This document shows, in pieces, positions 12,100 through 23,339 of a stretch of 64,000 nucleotides of DNA. The stretch's first letter is position 1. Every line of letters starts with the position of its first letter. The DNA is from Selaginella tamariscina (taxonomy: Eukaryota > Streptophyta > Lycopodiopsida > Selaginellales > Selaginellaceae): NCBI GenBank assembly GCA_003024785.1, contig PUQB01000603.1:1-64000 (forward strand), given 5' to 3'. The notes below the pieces were generated by a model. The model was not told where the DNA came from and searched no databases. It saw only the letters and a list, made by a program, of their open reading frames with translations. The position numbers and the translations under genes are program-made.

Positions 12100-12768
12100 T
12101 GGTCATTGGGGACTCTGCAAGCTAAATGTGGAGTGACTTTAAGTGGTCTTAGTGGTCGCTAGGATGATGTTGCCAATGCCCAATCTTGGGTTCTGAATCG
12201 GAGGTTTAGATGTTACTTCGGAATGTACGAGAAGGTGTAATGGTGGCCTCTACTTGAATGGTGGACTAGAGCTCCCCTTCTTCTAGTATGCAGGCTCATG
12301 TTGAGGTGGGAGCAAGGGAAGGAGATTGGGGGTGGGCAACAGTAAATAGAAAGATATATATTTGCCTCTTAGAAGTATAATGTGGCCCTCTTTTCTAGAG
12401 ATGGCCAGAACAAGACACAAAAAGAAGATGGACTACAAGGATGTTGCACCACTACTCACCTTCCTGCTTATATAGTGAGTTGGATGGTATTGGGACGTAG
12501 GCCAAATGGCACTCCCCCACTAGACCTCCACCCTATGACTAGGTCTTGTCCTATTGACTTAACACACCTCTCTCATGCATGCTATCCTTAGTATGATGGT
12601 AGTTGATCTAGACGATTGGATCTAACCTGTTGTTAGTGCCTCTTAACAATCCTCACTATCAGTTCATACCTACTATAAGTCGTGTGCTCCACCATTCAGC
12701 CTCCCTTTTGAACTACTGCTCATTCGCTTTTGCTGGTTGTTTGACACTAGTCAAACCACCATTAACCA
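12100..12768 (-). repeat. E1 left (3') LTR
   Basis: About 669 bp, homologous to 3598-4286 and to the split right LTR. Shared blocks include AGTGGTCGCTAGGATG and GGTGGACTAGAG. A TATATAAGC box is on the minus strand near 12470. Confidence 0.65.
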
Positions 12769-12987
12769 TATGTCTAGACTTACTTATTGGCACGTCCTCA
12801 AGCCATGTGTTCTTTATCCATGTCCTATGCCATAATGTTTGCGGTAAGTGGTAGCTTCCTTCTCTACTACAACCAGCTTTAGCTCCAGGGCGGTAATTGT
12901 TGCATCCTGTAGCTCAGTGGCCCCCTATAGTTTGGATGTGTTCCCTACATGTTGCTCCTAGTTCTATGCAAGCTATGCCTCTAGCTC

Positions 12988-13601
12988 TGTTGAACATAAA
13001 ATCCTATGAACTAAACATACCAGTGGTCGCCACTGACAAACCCATATTAAGGGTCAATCGGAATAAGATAAAGAAGAAATAGAAAACAAATCAAACTTTA
13101 GAAAGTTGGGAATGGATAAGGATGATAAGGTGTGTAGCAAGCAGCAGTACTATAGATCCCGTCACAGTATTGACAAAACGAATAGTATACATCAAAGCAA
13201 AAAGACGAATAAGAGGTAGTCATATAGAGAGTGAAAGGAAATTTATATTATGTCCGCGCACGGCACATGGTACAAAATTACCGTTTACTCGGGATCCCTT
13301 TCTAGTCCTAGTCTAGTCTATTTATACCCGTACTTTTGGTCCCATATAGCAATTATAGTAACTACCTCTTAGCCTTATCCATTCAGTTCTTGTAACTCCT
13401 TATCCAAAAATGCGGTACTTCACCTTAAACATCGTATGCGTAGTAACTCTCCCATATTATGATAGTGAATTGTACTCCGATATATCCATCCCACTCTTGG
13501 TTTTTCATAACATATACTGTTTTTGGTGTTTTTCCCATTATATTTGCCCATGAAATAAACATAACAAGGAATCTTCTAAATGTCTAACTACAATCCTAAC
13601 A
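12988..13601 (-). repeat. E2 3' LTR
   Basis: 614 bp, TGTTGAACAT to ACAATCCTAACA. It shares blocks such as GTTTTTGGTGTTTTTCCCAT with the 5' LTR and the internal solo LTR. Confidence 0.9.
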
Positions 13602-15866
13602 TCCCCCCAGACTGGAAGTGTTGCATCGCCCCGATGCAACCTTACGATGTGCCCATTGTTCCACAGAAAGATGTAACAAAGGCCTTGAGTTTGTGGTTCT
13701 CTTCACAAAATTTGCATACTTCCTCTGTGTCGTCTGTGGTTGTGGCTGTCATTGGGTTGAACTCACTCATCTTGTCATGGATGTTGCGTACTTGCTCAGC
13801 TTGTGTGTGCACGGTGTCCATGAGTACCTTGTGTTATTCATACAGATGTCGCATGATGTTTGAGTGCTCTAGGAGTTGTTTGTCGATGGCGTTACAACGG
13901 TCGTGGAGTTGTTGAGTGAAAGTGGCTTCTCCTCGTTGAACCGTTACTTGTTGTATGAGGGAATTGACAACACTCCAAAGATGTGAAAGCTGACCTTCGA
14001 GAGTAGTATCATTCATTGGGTCTTGCGGTGGTAATTTGGGTGAAGCGGTTTGATCATGCGTGCGCTTAGAACCCCTAGGTGTGTCCCGCTCCTGACGATC
14101 TGAAGCGTGATGCCCAATTTGTTGTATTGGTGAATAAGGCTTTGGCTCCTTCCCTTTATCGTGAATGTCGTTCTTGGCTTGTTGTCCAGGTGTGGGTAAG
14201 GACGAATGCGGTTCTTGATGTGTTGTTGTATAGTTGGAGTCTGTACTTGCTCTATTGGAATTCCTACCTATGGTGCTATGATATGAGGAGTACCTGTGGT
14301 AGTTTGAGGATGTGCTGATGTGTGGTGATGGCATTGCAGTGTTGCCTGTATTGATTTTGTTTGATGGTGCTGAGTCCCTGCACTTCATGGGTGATGTGGA
14401 GGTTGGTGCTGTAGGTTGGTTGCGATCTGCCATATGGATGTGATCTGGTGGTGTTGTGTCTTCACATTCCATGTGTGGTGTAGAAGTAGACGCCGTGGTC
14501 TTGTTACGCGTCCTTCGAAGGTCTCCTTGTGGTAATGGTCTCCTCTGTAGGACTTGATCATCTTCTTCCTTGTCCTCCACAAATTGAAGTGTCACTACAG
14601 GTTCTTGAGGTTGCGGTTCTTCTGGTTTCTTTGCCTGTGAGCGTGGTCGTTTCTTTGGCTTGGTGGGTAGTGGTGCATCCAAATCACGAGTGTTGAAAAT
14701 ATTGTCTGGGTACTATGAAGTGAGACCTAACCAAAACCCCATCCTTGTGGTGAGTACCGGTGTACTTGTTGGTGCTAAATCTGTGGGCGTAATATGAAAG
14801 GCTATTAGAATGTGATGAAGCACCAAAAATACAGTTGTCTCCTTGTCCTTGCTTTTGGGATTGTGTAGAGTTTGCAGCTCACGTTGCAATCCCACTACAA
14901 CTAGCTCCCCCCAATTTGGTTTGTGTCCCTGTTCAAATACATGATAGACTTACCCGATTTCCTTATTGAAACCTGCCAAAGTTTTGCGGAAGGCAAATGC
15001 GGTGGTGATAGCCTTGATGCGATTCTTATGAGGTTCCCGTAAAATGGAGTTGGTGCTGCGTTGGCAGTCCTCTGTTTCTAGAGAAACCTGTCGTAGTTGT
15101 TAGTGTAGGCTTGTATGTATGTGTGGACTTGTAGAATTGGGTCAAAAGAAGTGTCTGGATCTGGAAATTCAAACACATCCCTAATGAGCTTACTTGTGAA
15201 AGCAAATGCCCCACTGTGTAGTTGTAAAGCCTTGAATTGTGGTGTATAAGCCTTAATCACCTGATCGACTAAGTGTTCACTTTGCTGATCCAATCCTTTG
15301 TGAACAAATGTGTCATAGTATTTCTCCAACTGCATTTGCTATATCCATTCCCGTATATCCAAAATGAGTGTTGGCGCCGAACGAACAATACGATACAATA
15401 CTGGTGAAAGTGGAATTGAGATTGCTGGTTCAGACTGGGATGCTGTATTCAATGCTATAGCGGAATTGCTTGTTGTGTCACTATACTCGTCCATCAATTC
15501 CATTAGTGAATGGTGAATGAAGGAAGAAAAAGATAAAGGACTTGAAGATCGTAGGGAAGAAGGAATTGAAGAAGAAATGAGAAACCCTAGTGTGTGCATT
15601 CGATTGGTGATGTTGCCATTTCATGCATGGAAAATTTATGATCTATCAGTGTCTTCTGAGTAGTCCAGTGTCGATATCGGATTTGTTGGGTGTGTGAATG
15701 CCTTGGTTTTTGATAGATTTGACAGAGAATATTTCATCATTGGATTTTGTATTTCTCGAATTTCCCCATGTCTTGGATTTAGATATTCCCTTGTGTGAAT
15801 GATTCTTCGATGTTTCCAAAAGATTCTGCTTACGTCTACTTGCCATGTTGATACGTGCTTTTCCAT
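13602..15866 (-). pseudogene. E2 additional ORF downstream of integrase
   Basis: A minus-strand coding region lies between integrase and the 3' LTR. Its longest open part is 13834-14682 (282 codons), a Pro/Gln/Thr/Ser-rich hydrophilic segment (PLPTKPKKRPRSQAKKPEEP) followed by an alpha-helical C-terminal part (LSHLWSVVNSLIQQVTVQRG). Upstream, 15078-15335 reads MQLEKYYDTFVHKGL and GAFAFTSKLIRDVFEFPDP. This resembles the segment of plant transposon proteins (Transposase_32-like, as I recall the family) that ends in an LIR-x-x-x-x-x-P motif. A further piece, 15636-15866, is open but unrecognised. Frames are joined by stops and shifts. An extra frame after pol is known from some plant gypsy lineages (env-like or aORF). 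No signal peptide or membrane segment typical of an envelope protein is visible, so I favour a gag-like or DNA-binding accessory protein. Confidence 0.5.
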
Positions 15867-16085
15867 GTCTTGTTTCGACTTACGGTTAAGATCATTCTGG
15901 GTCGCTGTTCAGTTCGTGTTTGCTTTCGCTGTGCAATTTGTGTTCTGGTTTGTTGTGCGTTTTTGTTTCCAGCTTGTTGTGCAATTTGTATTTCGGATCG
16001 TCGTCAAGATCGTCCTCTGGCTTGTTGGAGGTATATTTTCGTATGCGATTTGTATTCGTTGTAAGTAGGACTTGTGTTGTATCAT

Positions 16086-16701
16086 TGTTAGGATCGTAGT
16101 TAGACATTTAGGGGATTTCTTGTTATTTCATGGGCAAATATAATGGGGAAAACACCAAAAAATAATATATATTGTTGAAAACCAAGAGTAGGAAGGTTAT
16201 ATCGGAGTACAAGTCATTAACGTAATACGGGCGAGTCACTACCTCAATACGGTGTTTAAGGCGAAGTACGGCATACTTGGATAAGGATAAGAAGGAAGTT
16301 ACAATAACTAAATGGATAAGGCTAAGAGGTAGTTACTATAACTGCTCTTACGGGACCAAGAGTATGGGTATAAATAGATCAGATTAGGATTAGAAAGGTA
16401 TCTCAAGTATACTGTATTTTTATTGTACCATGTGTCGTGCGCGGACATAATATAAGTTTCCTTTCCCTCTCTATATGTCTATCTCTTACTCGTATTCCTG
16501 CTTTGATGTATACTATTCATTTTCTTAGTACTGTGACGAGATTTATAGTACTGCTGCCTGCTATACACCTTGCCATCCTTACCCTTTCCCGACCTTCTGA
16601 TGACTGATTTCTTCTTTATCTTATTTCGATTGACCCTTAATACGGGTTTGTCGGTGGCGACCACAACTATGTTTAGTTGGTAGGATTTTCTAGGTTCAAC
16701 A
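16086..16701 (+). mobile_element. Solo LTR of the E2 family, inverted inside E2 (TSD ATCAT)
   Basis: 616 bp, TGTTAGGATCGTAGTTAGAC to TAGGTTCAACA, in the opposite orientation to the E2 LTRs. It is flanked by ATCAT at 16081-16085 and 16702-16706. It separates the integrase C-terminus (right) from the additional ORF (left). The perfect target duplication shows a second insertion that later lost its interior by LTR recombination. Confidence 0.9.
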
Positions 16702-16706
16702 ATCAT

Positions 16707-17920
16707 CCATGAGAGTGACAGTATTGTTAGTTCGTATATTGGTAATAATGTATGGTCCATACCATTTGGACTTGCCGATGGGTCGGAGATTTCCTCGATA
16801 GTGCCATATCATTTCTCCAACTCGGAATATGGATCGTCGTTGTACTCTTCATAATCGATCGTGCCATGCCTTAATACGTGTTTGTATTGCTTGTATGTTG
16901 AAGATTGCTTGCTGTCGTTTCTCGTCAAGCTTTTTGAGTTGTAGTAATCGTTGTTTAACTTGTTCTGGCTCTCCAATATTGTATTCAAGTGACATTCGTA
17001 ATGATAATGGCTTCTAGTCCGTATGTAAGTTGAAATGGTGTAAACTTTGTTGCGACTATACATAGTATGGTATGCCCATAATGCGGATGCGAGTTTTTCG
17101 TCCCAGTTTTTGCGATTTGTGTTCACTATCTTGGTCAATACGGTTTTCATATTTTGTTAGTAGCTTATGCTTGTCCATTGCCTTGTGGATAATACGCCGT
17201 GGAGACATAATGCTTTACTAAGTATTCATTGCAAAGTACTTTGATGACGTTGTTGACAAAATGAGTTCCCTGGTCACTGATAAGTTCCATTGGATCACCA
17301 AATCGTACTATGATTTTTGTAGATAAACTTGGCTACACGCGTTGCACGGCAATCTCGTAATGCGATAGCTTCTGCCCATTTAGTAACGTAATCTGTGAAT
17401 ACCAATATATATTGATTCCTCTTGCTGCTTTTAGGATTGATTGGTCCCATAAAATCCATTCCCCATTTCATAAATGGAGCTAATGGTTCTGTTGGATTAG
17501 TAGTTGAACTTAATGATGTGGAGCTGGTTGATGTTTGTTACACTTCAAACATTTCTGACAATATTCTTATGGCATCTTTGAATAACGTAGGCCACCATAA
17601 TCCGAACTACAGTATTTTGTGTGCTATTAACGTCCCTGCAAAGTGTCCACCGTGTTCCTCTGAGTGAGCTTCTCATAATACGAGCCTGAACTTCCTCCAT
17701 TGGCACGCATCTCCTTGAAACTTCATCCCTTCCCCTTTGATAGTATACCTGATATCATGCAGTATGGCTTGGATTGTAAGATAAGTTGTTTGCATTGTTG
17801 TGTGGTTGCATATTTGTATGGTGCTATTCCGGTGGTTAAAGTGTTCAATATCTTGTAGATATCCTTGGTGATTGTAGTGTTTTGGTTGTTCTTCTTGTTG
17901 TATCTGAAAATAAACTAGCA
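16707..17920 (-). pseudogene. E2 integrase
   Basis: On the minus strand, 17922-17650 covers the N-terminal region. Around 17420-17480, frames read MKWGMDFMGPI and YILVFTDYVTKWAEA, the first catalytic Asp region of a retroviral-type integrase. At 16809-17150, NRKNWDEKLASALWAYHTMY and LNNDYYNSKSLTRN match the end of the catalytic core in plant Ty3/gypsy integrases. The family joins element DNA to the chromosome. Stops and frameshifts interrupt the core. The C-terminus is cut by the solo LTR at 16701. Confidence 0.75.
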
Positions 17921-18079
17921 TCTTGGTAGTTCATCATTCACGCCGACACCTTCTTCATACGTAATACAGCTTAAGAAATCTGCTTGTTGATGTAGTTTGC
18001 CTGGTTTTGTGGATGATTTGAAAGTCGAACTCCTGCAAGAGTAAGAACTAGCATACTAATCTTCCTTCTAGCTTGTCTC

Positions 18080-18260
18080 AATAAATGTATAAGAGCTTAA
18101 TGATCGACAATGAATTTGACTTTATTTGCCAGCAGATAATGCCAAAATTTCTTGGCTGCATAGACCATTCTGTGTGCTTCCTTTTCTATTGTCGTGTAGT
18201 TTTCTTCTGCAGGTGCTAACCGTCGACTCGTGTATGCTTGCTGTTTCCTAGGAACTGCAT
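18080..18260 (-). pseudogene. E2 RNase H remnant
   Basis: The minus-strand frame reads AYTSRRLAPAEENYTTIEKE and KFWHYLLANKVKFIVDH. This is the pattern of the RNase H domain following reverse transcriptase in plant gypsy elements (S-R-R-L-x-x-A-E-x-N-Y, then H-Y-L-L-x-x-K, D-H). The domain degrades the RNA strand during reverse transcription. No reverse-transcriptase palm (YVDD/YLDD block) is found between here and the protease at 18.95 kb, so pol has an internal deletion. Confidence 0.7.
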
Positions 18261-18919
18261 GTGGTAGTAATTATATCTTATGGGTAAGATTGTTGGTGGA
18301 ACTCCCTTGAAAACTTCATAACTCCAGGCAAAGACATCTGCATTTTGACGTAGTACGTTTATCAGTTGTTTTTGATATTCTGGTTCGAGATCGACTGCTA
18401 TTCATACTTTCCGTGGTCCATATTGACTTGTTTTAATTTTTACTTCTTCAGTCTTCTCATTAGTTATAATTTCCAATTTCTGTTAAGTCTGTGTTCTTTG
18501 TTTGTGCTCTGTTTTGAATTGTAGTTGTTGTTGCGTGGGTGCTATCTCTACGAGTTCTGGATTGCTTTTGAAGAGGAGTTTTTCTTCTTCCGTGTTCAAA
18601 CCGTAATGCCAGTCGAAATCCTCCATTTGTATTTAGTCAAGTTGGTCATTCAATTGGCTTCTTTTGTTGTGTTCTAATAACTTGCTTCTTGTCCATGCTT
18701 ATATAATATCATTTCGTCATTCTCCCAATTGTCGTACTTTTGCATCTCTTAACCAAGGTCTTCCTAATAATATTTGGTATGGTTTGCTCGTCTACTCGAT
18801 ATGTAGTACGACCAAAGACACCTTAAACTTGATCCCTGATTATACCAATGGGTCTGACTTTCCTCTGATTAGCCATCCGTACCAAGAAGGGTGCATTTTC
18901 TATAGGCCCTAAACCCGTT

Positions 18920-19010
18920 CCTTGCAAGTCTGGTCTTCGATTATATTGACTCCTGAACCTCCATCAATGGGTATGTTTTGGATGGTGTTCTTGCCGATTT
19001 GAGCCATAAT
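18920..19010 (-). pseudogene. E2 aspartic protease active-site segment
   Basis: The minus-strand frame reads NTIQNIPIDGGSGVNIIEDQ, with the D-G-G-S/A loop typical of gypsy-type retropepsins (the family cleaves Gag-Pol). Flanking sequence toward gag is too broken to delimit the domain. Confidence 0.65.
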
Positions 19011-19659
19011 CATTGGTACTTTTTATCCCAATCCTTTTCATCTCTAAGAAATTTGGCAGTATTCACTCCAACTTGACTGATGTCAGTTTGGATGTTGGTG
19101 AAGTCCAAAGCATTTGTTATTTGTGTTCGCATAAATGGTGCTAAGGTCAGTAACTCTCATATAAATAACTATACAGGTTGTTGCAGAATAACAGTGATAA
19201 TACGATCTCCAAGTGGTACTGTTGACGTGGATTGCTGTGAATGCATGCTCGCTTCATTAGGCATAGAGTCTTGATTTTCTTCTTGTTGTATTTTCTAAAT
19301 TTGATTCGCCACTCTCTGTACTGTAGCCTTCACTTTTCTCAGTTTTTGCGTATTGGTTCTTCTTTGTTTGGCTCTACCCACACTCATTTAGCCTGTGTTA
19401 CCACATACGTTTCTGTTGGGTAATTCTGTATCTTCTTTCCATTTGCACTCATAATTTTGTTCTTTATAGTCATCCTCCGGATCATTTTCTTGTTGGACTT
19501 CAATTCTCCATGTCACTGGTTCTGTGAATGATGTTCCGGTGTTGAATTCGTGTTGTGGACACTCTAGTAAATAATGTTCCAGCTCTCCACATGTGTAGCA
19601 TTGAACATTGTTGAGTCAATTCCATTCAGTTGAATAGTGCCCTTTCTCTCCACATCTGA

Positions 19660-21162
19660 AGCATGTCACATTTGGATTCGGACCCTGTAGTGCTGGTGAA
19701 GGTGGTATTGGTGGCAATAAAGGTGGTCCTGTTTATGTTGGGGCTGGTAATAGAGATTGTCCTCCTCATGGTATCTCTGTATTGTTGCCTTGTCGGTAAA
19801 ATGCTCCGGATTCACGGGGAAATCTTCTTCCATTGCCGTTTCTTCATTCCCCATTATATGATCTTTGTGGATAATCGTATGGATTGGTATTCCGTGATTG
19901 TGAATAGTCATATGGATTCGCATTCCTGGTGTTGTCCCATCTGGGTGGTGGTGGTGGGAAACCCTCAGTGCGTCCAATCATTGGTTGGGGTTTATATCCC
20001 ACACTTTGACATTGTCTTGCTTCATGTCCTATTCCTCCACACATCTGACACTTGAGTACTTTACATTCAAAAGCATTATATCCTTCATGTTTACATGTTG
20101 TGCAAAATATTACTTTGGTTCTTGGCCATATCTCGTTCTCCTTCCGGTATTGCCTTCTTGATTCTCGTTCATCATCATCTACGTATCTTAGAGGTATCAA
20201 CATTTCAAGTTGTTCTGTTTGATTGTATCACTTAAGTCATGCGGTTTTATTAAAGCTAAAAGTTGTCCCGTAGTTCATTAATATACCATTTCCTTGCCAA
20301 TTTATCACTGACATCTCCCACCTCGTAGCAGTTATATATTCTCCGGAACCTTTGCGTGTAATCTTCCACCACCTCTGTAGGACCTTGCTGTATTTCTTAT
20401 AACTGTACTGTCAGGTCTCGTTTGCGATATTTACGTACATAGTAATTCTGAATAGTGCAAGTAGTGTATTGTACTTGTCAATTGTGATGGCATTTTCATA
20501 ATACCAATCACTAGCATCTCCCTTCAGTTAAATGGAAATATTCAGAGTTTCTCGTATTCATCCTTGATTTCGTTAGCTTCACATGCCTTCTCAAATTGTT
20601 GTATATGGCGAGTCGTATCCTCGTTCTCTAGACCTAAAAAGGTAGATGGTATGACCTTCCCTGTGATTGTTATGTGTTCCCATTTCATTCAGGTATTTCC
20701 ACTGATAACAGATCCCAATTTCCTCGCATTGGTGCGTGTCGGTTGTGATCGTAACTTTCCTGATTGTTGTTCTCTTCCTTTGTAACCTTGTGGTACTTCA
20801 TCCTCTCGTCGAGCTTCAATTTGCTCCTTCCTTCTCTATTCTTCACGCTCCTCAATCCTCTTCCAGGTCTCTATTACTTTTGTATCGTAAGTATCGCTCC
20901 TCACACTCTCTTTGATGTCTCTGCCTTATCTCTTCATATTGTTGACGTTCTACAAGAATACGTCGGTAATCATCCATTCACTTAGTACTAGATGCTGCAG
21001 ATCCATTCTCATGCGATCTTTGTTGAGCATTCTTCCGTCTCTGCGATAGTTGTCCTAATTGTATTAAGTACTCACTCCTGAGCCTATGAAAGCCTCAAAT
21101 TTCTTCTTCCGCCGTAATTTCTCTTCAAACTCCAACACTTCTTTGGGTATCGGTTTACCCAT
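19660..21162 (-). pseudogene. E2 gag with two CCHC-type zinc knuckles
   Basis: A possible start at 21162-21160 gives MGKPIPKEVLEFEEKLRRKK, a charged coiled-coil-like N-terminus rich in Arg and Glu (RQQYEEIRQRHQRECEERY near 20900). The C-terminal part, 19844-20203, is open and reads CTTCKHEGYNAFEC and CQMCGGIGHEARQC, two zinc knuckles, followed by a Pro/Arg/Asn/Tyr-rich tail. Gag proteins form the particle and bind element RNA. Frameshifts separate the halves. Confidence 0.75.
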
Positions 21163-21229
21163 CCTGGTACATTCTACAAACACATTATCAGTTACCTACT
21201 AACACGACCATCCCTCTATGGTTGCCATA

Positions 21230-21776
21230 TGTTAAACATAGAAAATCCTACGAACTAAACATAACAATGGTCACCACCGACAAACCCGTATTAAGGGTCA
21301 ATCAAAATAAGATAAAGAAGAAATAGAAAATAGATCAAAGTTCAGAAGGTTGGGAATGGGTAAGGATGGCAAGGTGTGTAACAGGCAGTAGTACTATGGA
21401 TCCCATCACAGTACTTATATTATGTCTACGCACGGCACATGGTACAAAATTACAGTATACTCGAAATCCCTTTCTAGTCCTAGTCTGGTTTATTTATACT
21501 CGTACTTTTGGTCCCGTACTAGTAGTTATAGTAACTACCTCTTAGACTTATCCATTCAATTATTGTAACTCCTTATCCAAAAATGCCGTACTTTGCCTTA
21601 AACATCGTATTGCGGTGGTAACTCTCTTGTATTACGATAATGACTCGTACTCTAATATATCCATCCCACTCTCAGTTTTTCACAATATATACTGTTTTTG
21701 GTGTTTTTCCCATTATATTTGCCCATAAAATAAACATAACAAGGAATCTTCTAAATGTCTAACTACAATCCTAACA
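21230..21776 (-). repeat. E2 5' LTR
   Basis: 547 bp, TGTTAAACATAGAAAATCC to CTACAATCCTAACA. It is the partner of 12988-13601. The TGG-type primer-binding site lies at 21212-21229 (complement). Confidence 0.9.
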
Positions 21777-21781
21777 AGCTC

Positions 21782-22800
21782 CCAAACTCGCTCAAGCGCG
21801 CATTGTAACTCCTGCTCCTTGACTACAAGCTGGTTCTCCTAATGGTGTGTGTGCTCCTCTATCTCCTTAATGGTGGTTTATAACTATTCCATCTAGGCTT
21901 CAACTACTCGAATGCACTCCTCCCCCTGTCTTATTGTGATGGGACTATCACCATTTGCCCTTTCGATGTGGCAATCTTTGCACTGGCCTTGGGCAGCTCT
22001 CGATCCCACTCTATAAGTTGGTTGATGCATTGGTGGAGTTCTTCCCCGGCTGCTACTAGCTTCTCTTGGGCTTCCCTAAGCTCCCTTTCCCTCTGCTTGA
22101 GCCTTGTACCAGGCTCGTAGTTCTGCTGCTCTTTCTCCCCTATGGCATGCTCGTAGTTTGTGCCCAAGTTGGTCATGGAGCTATTGGAGGCCATCGTACC
22201 TTTTATGTAGCCTATTGAGGCCCATAACTAGTGCTGTGCAAACCTCCTTCACATGCTTCTGCTTTGTCTCTGTGGCCTCCCACTGTTGAACTCCCTAGAG
22301 GACTTGTTCCCCATAACCCATGGCTTTCTTTTGAGTGGCCTAACACCATTCCGTAAGCTTACCTACTATTGCATCGTGCTCCTTGGCCACCCCCATGAGG
22401 TCTAGGTCGTTGTACACCACCATTGCTTTCCTAATTTAGTCAAAGGCTTTTGCGAGTTCAAGGTGGGTGAGGAAGCCAACTGCCTGTTGGCATGAAATTG
22501 CTAGTAGGTATCGCCAAGTACATCTTCCTCCTCACTCTCTAGGTTGGCTGGTTGTGATTGACCTATAGGGGTTTTGGCTGCTCCATGTGGTACATATGTT
22601 GGGTTCGGCAATAACTAGGGACCTGCCACCATAGGAACTACCAATGTGGATTCCGTGGTTGGGGTCTCCACTCCCCGCAAGGTTTTTTGAACCTGAGCTA
22701 TTCATGTTTTGGGATGTGTTGTTTCTCGCTTGCTTTTGGTTGCTTCCCCTGACTTGCCTAGCTTGTTCCAACCTGCTCCCCTTCCTTCAATTCTCTTGTG
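21782..22800 (-). pseudogene. E1 internal region, coiled-coil/gag-like fragment
   Basis: Minus-strand frames at 21931-22194 read LKQRERELREAQEKLVAAGE, a strong heptad-type helix. At 22532-22771 they read MEQARQVRGSNQKQARNN, a basic Gln/Asn-rich segment. These look like the variable part of a plant gypsy Gag, but no diagnostic motif is present. Confidence 0.4.
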
Positions 22801-22807
22801 GTGTCAG

Positions 22808-23330
22808 ATCAGAGCTATCGATATGGGACAGAGGTTGGTCCAGCAAATATTTTCAGACAACATCATGGACTTTGTATGGGCATTCCTAGACGACTTCATA
22901 GCATATAAACCAGTGGAAGAGCACATAGAGCACCTCAAATGAGTGTTTCAGCATTACCGAGAGTATGGAATATCTCTTAACCCATTAAAATGTGGGTTTG
23001 GCATGACCATAGGGAAGTTACTAAGACACATCGTATCCAAGGAGGGCATTGCTGTTGATTTGGAATCATGCGAGCAATAGCCGAGATGCCAACCCTCTAG
23101 AATGTTACCAAACTCCAATGATTCTTGGGAAGACGTGCTTCTACCGCAAGTTCATTAGGCAATATGCTGATAGGGCCAAGCCAATGACCAAACTACTCGC
23201 AAAGGAGGCACCATACAAATAAACCATTGACATGCAGCTTTTGAAGACATTAAGCACAAGTTGATGGAGGCGCCTATCCTCATTCCACCGAACTGGACAC
23301 CTCTCCCTCGACACCTCTTGCTGGCACATT
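22808..23330 (+). pseudogene. Ty3/gypsy reverse-transcriptase fragment
   Basis: The plus-strand frame reads VWAFLDDFIAYKPVEEHIEH, with FLDDF in place of the catalytic YVDDF of plant gypsy elements. YGISLNPLKCGFG and SKEGIAVDLE follow, and in shifted frames FYRKFIRQYADRAKPMTKLL. This is the palm-to-connection part of reverse transcriptase. It has stops and shifts and lacks the fingers domain. It lies antisense between two minus-strand gag-like fragments of E1, so it was inverted or inserted separately. Confidence 0.75.
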
Positions 23331-23339
23331 GGCTTGATC

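Larger units (their letters stand above)
12983..21781 (-). mobile_element. E2: Ty3/gypsy element with perfect 5-bp TSD (AGCTC)
   Basis: The element proper is 12988-21776 (8,789 bp), flanked by AGCTC at 12983-12987 and 21777-21781. LTRs are 12988-13601 (614 bp) and 21230-21776 (547 bp, lacking a ~70-bp internal piece). On the minus strand, a TGG-type primer site follows the 5' LTR (complement of CCCTCTATGGTTGCCATA, 21212-21229). A purine tract GTCTGGGGGGA (complement of 13602-13612) precedes the 3' LTR. The order read leftward is gag, protease, RNase H, integrase, then a further reading frame. The reverse transcriptase core is missing between protease and RNase H, and many frames are broken, so the copy is dead. 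A reversed solo LTR of the same family lies inside at 16086-16701. Confidence 0.9.
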
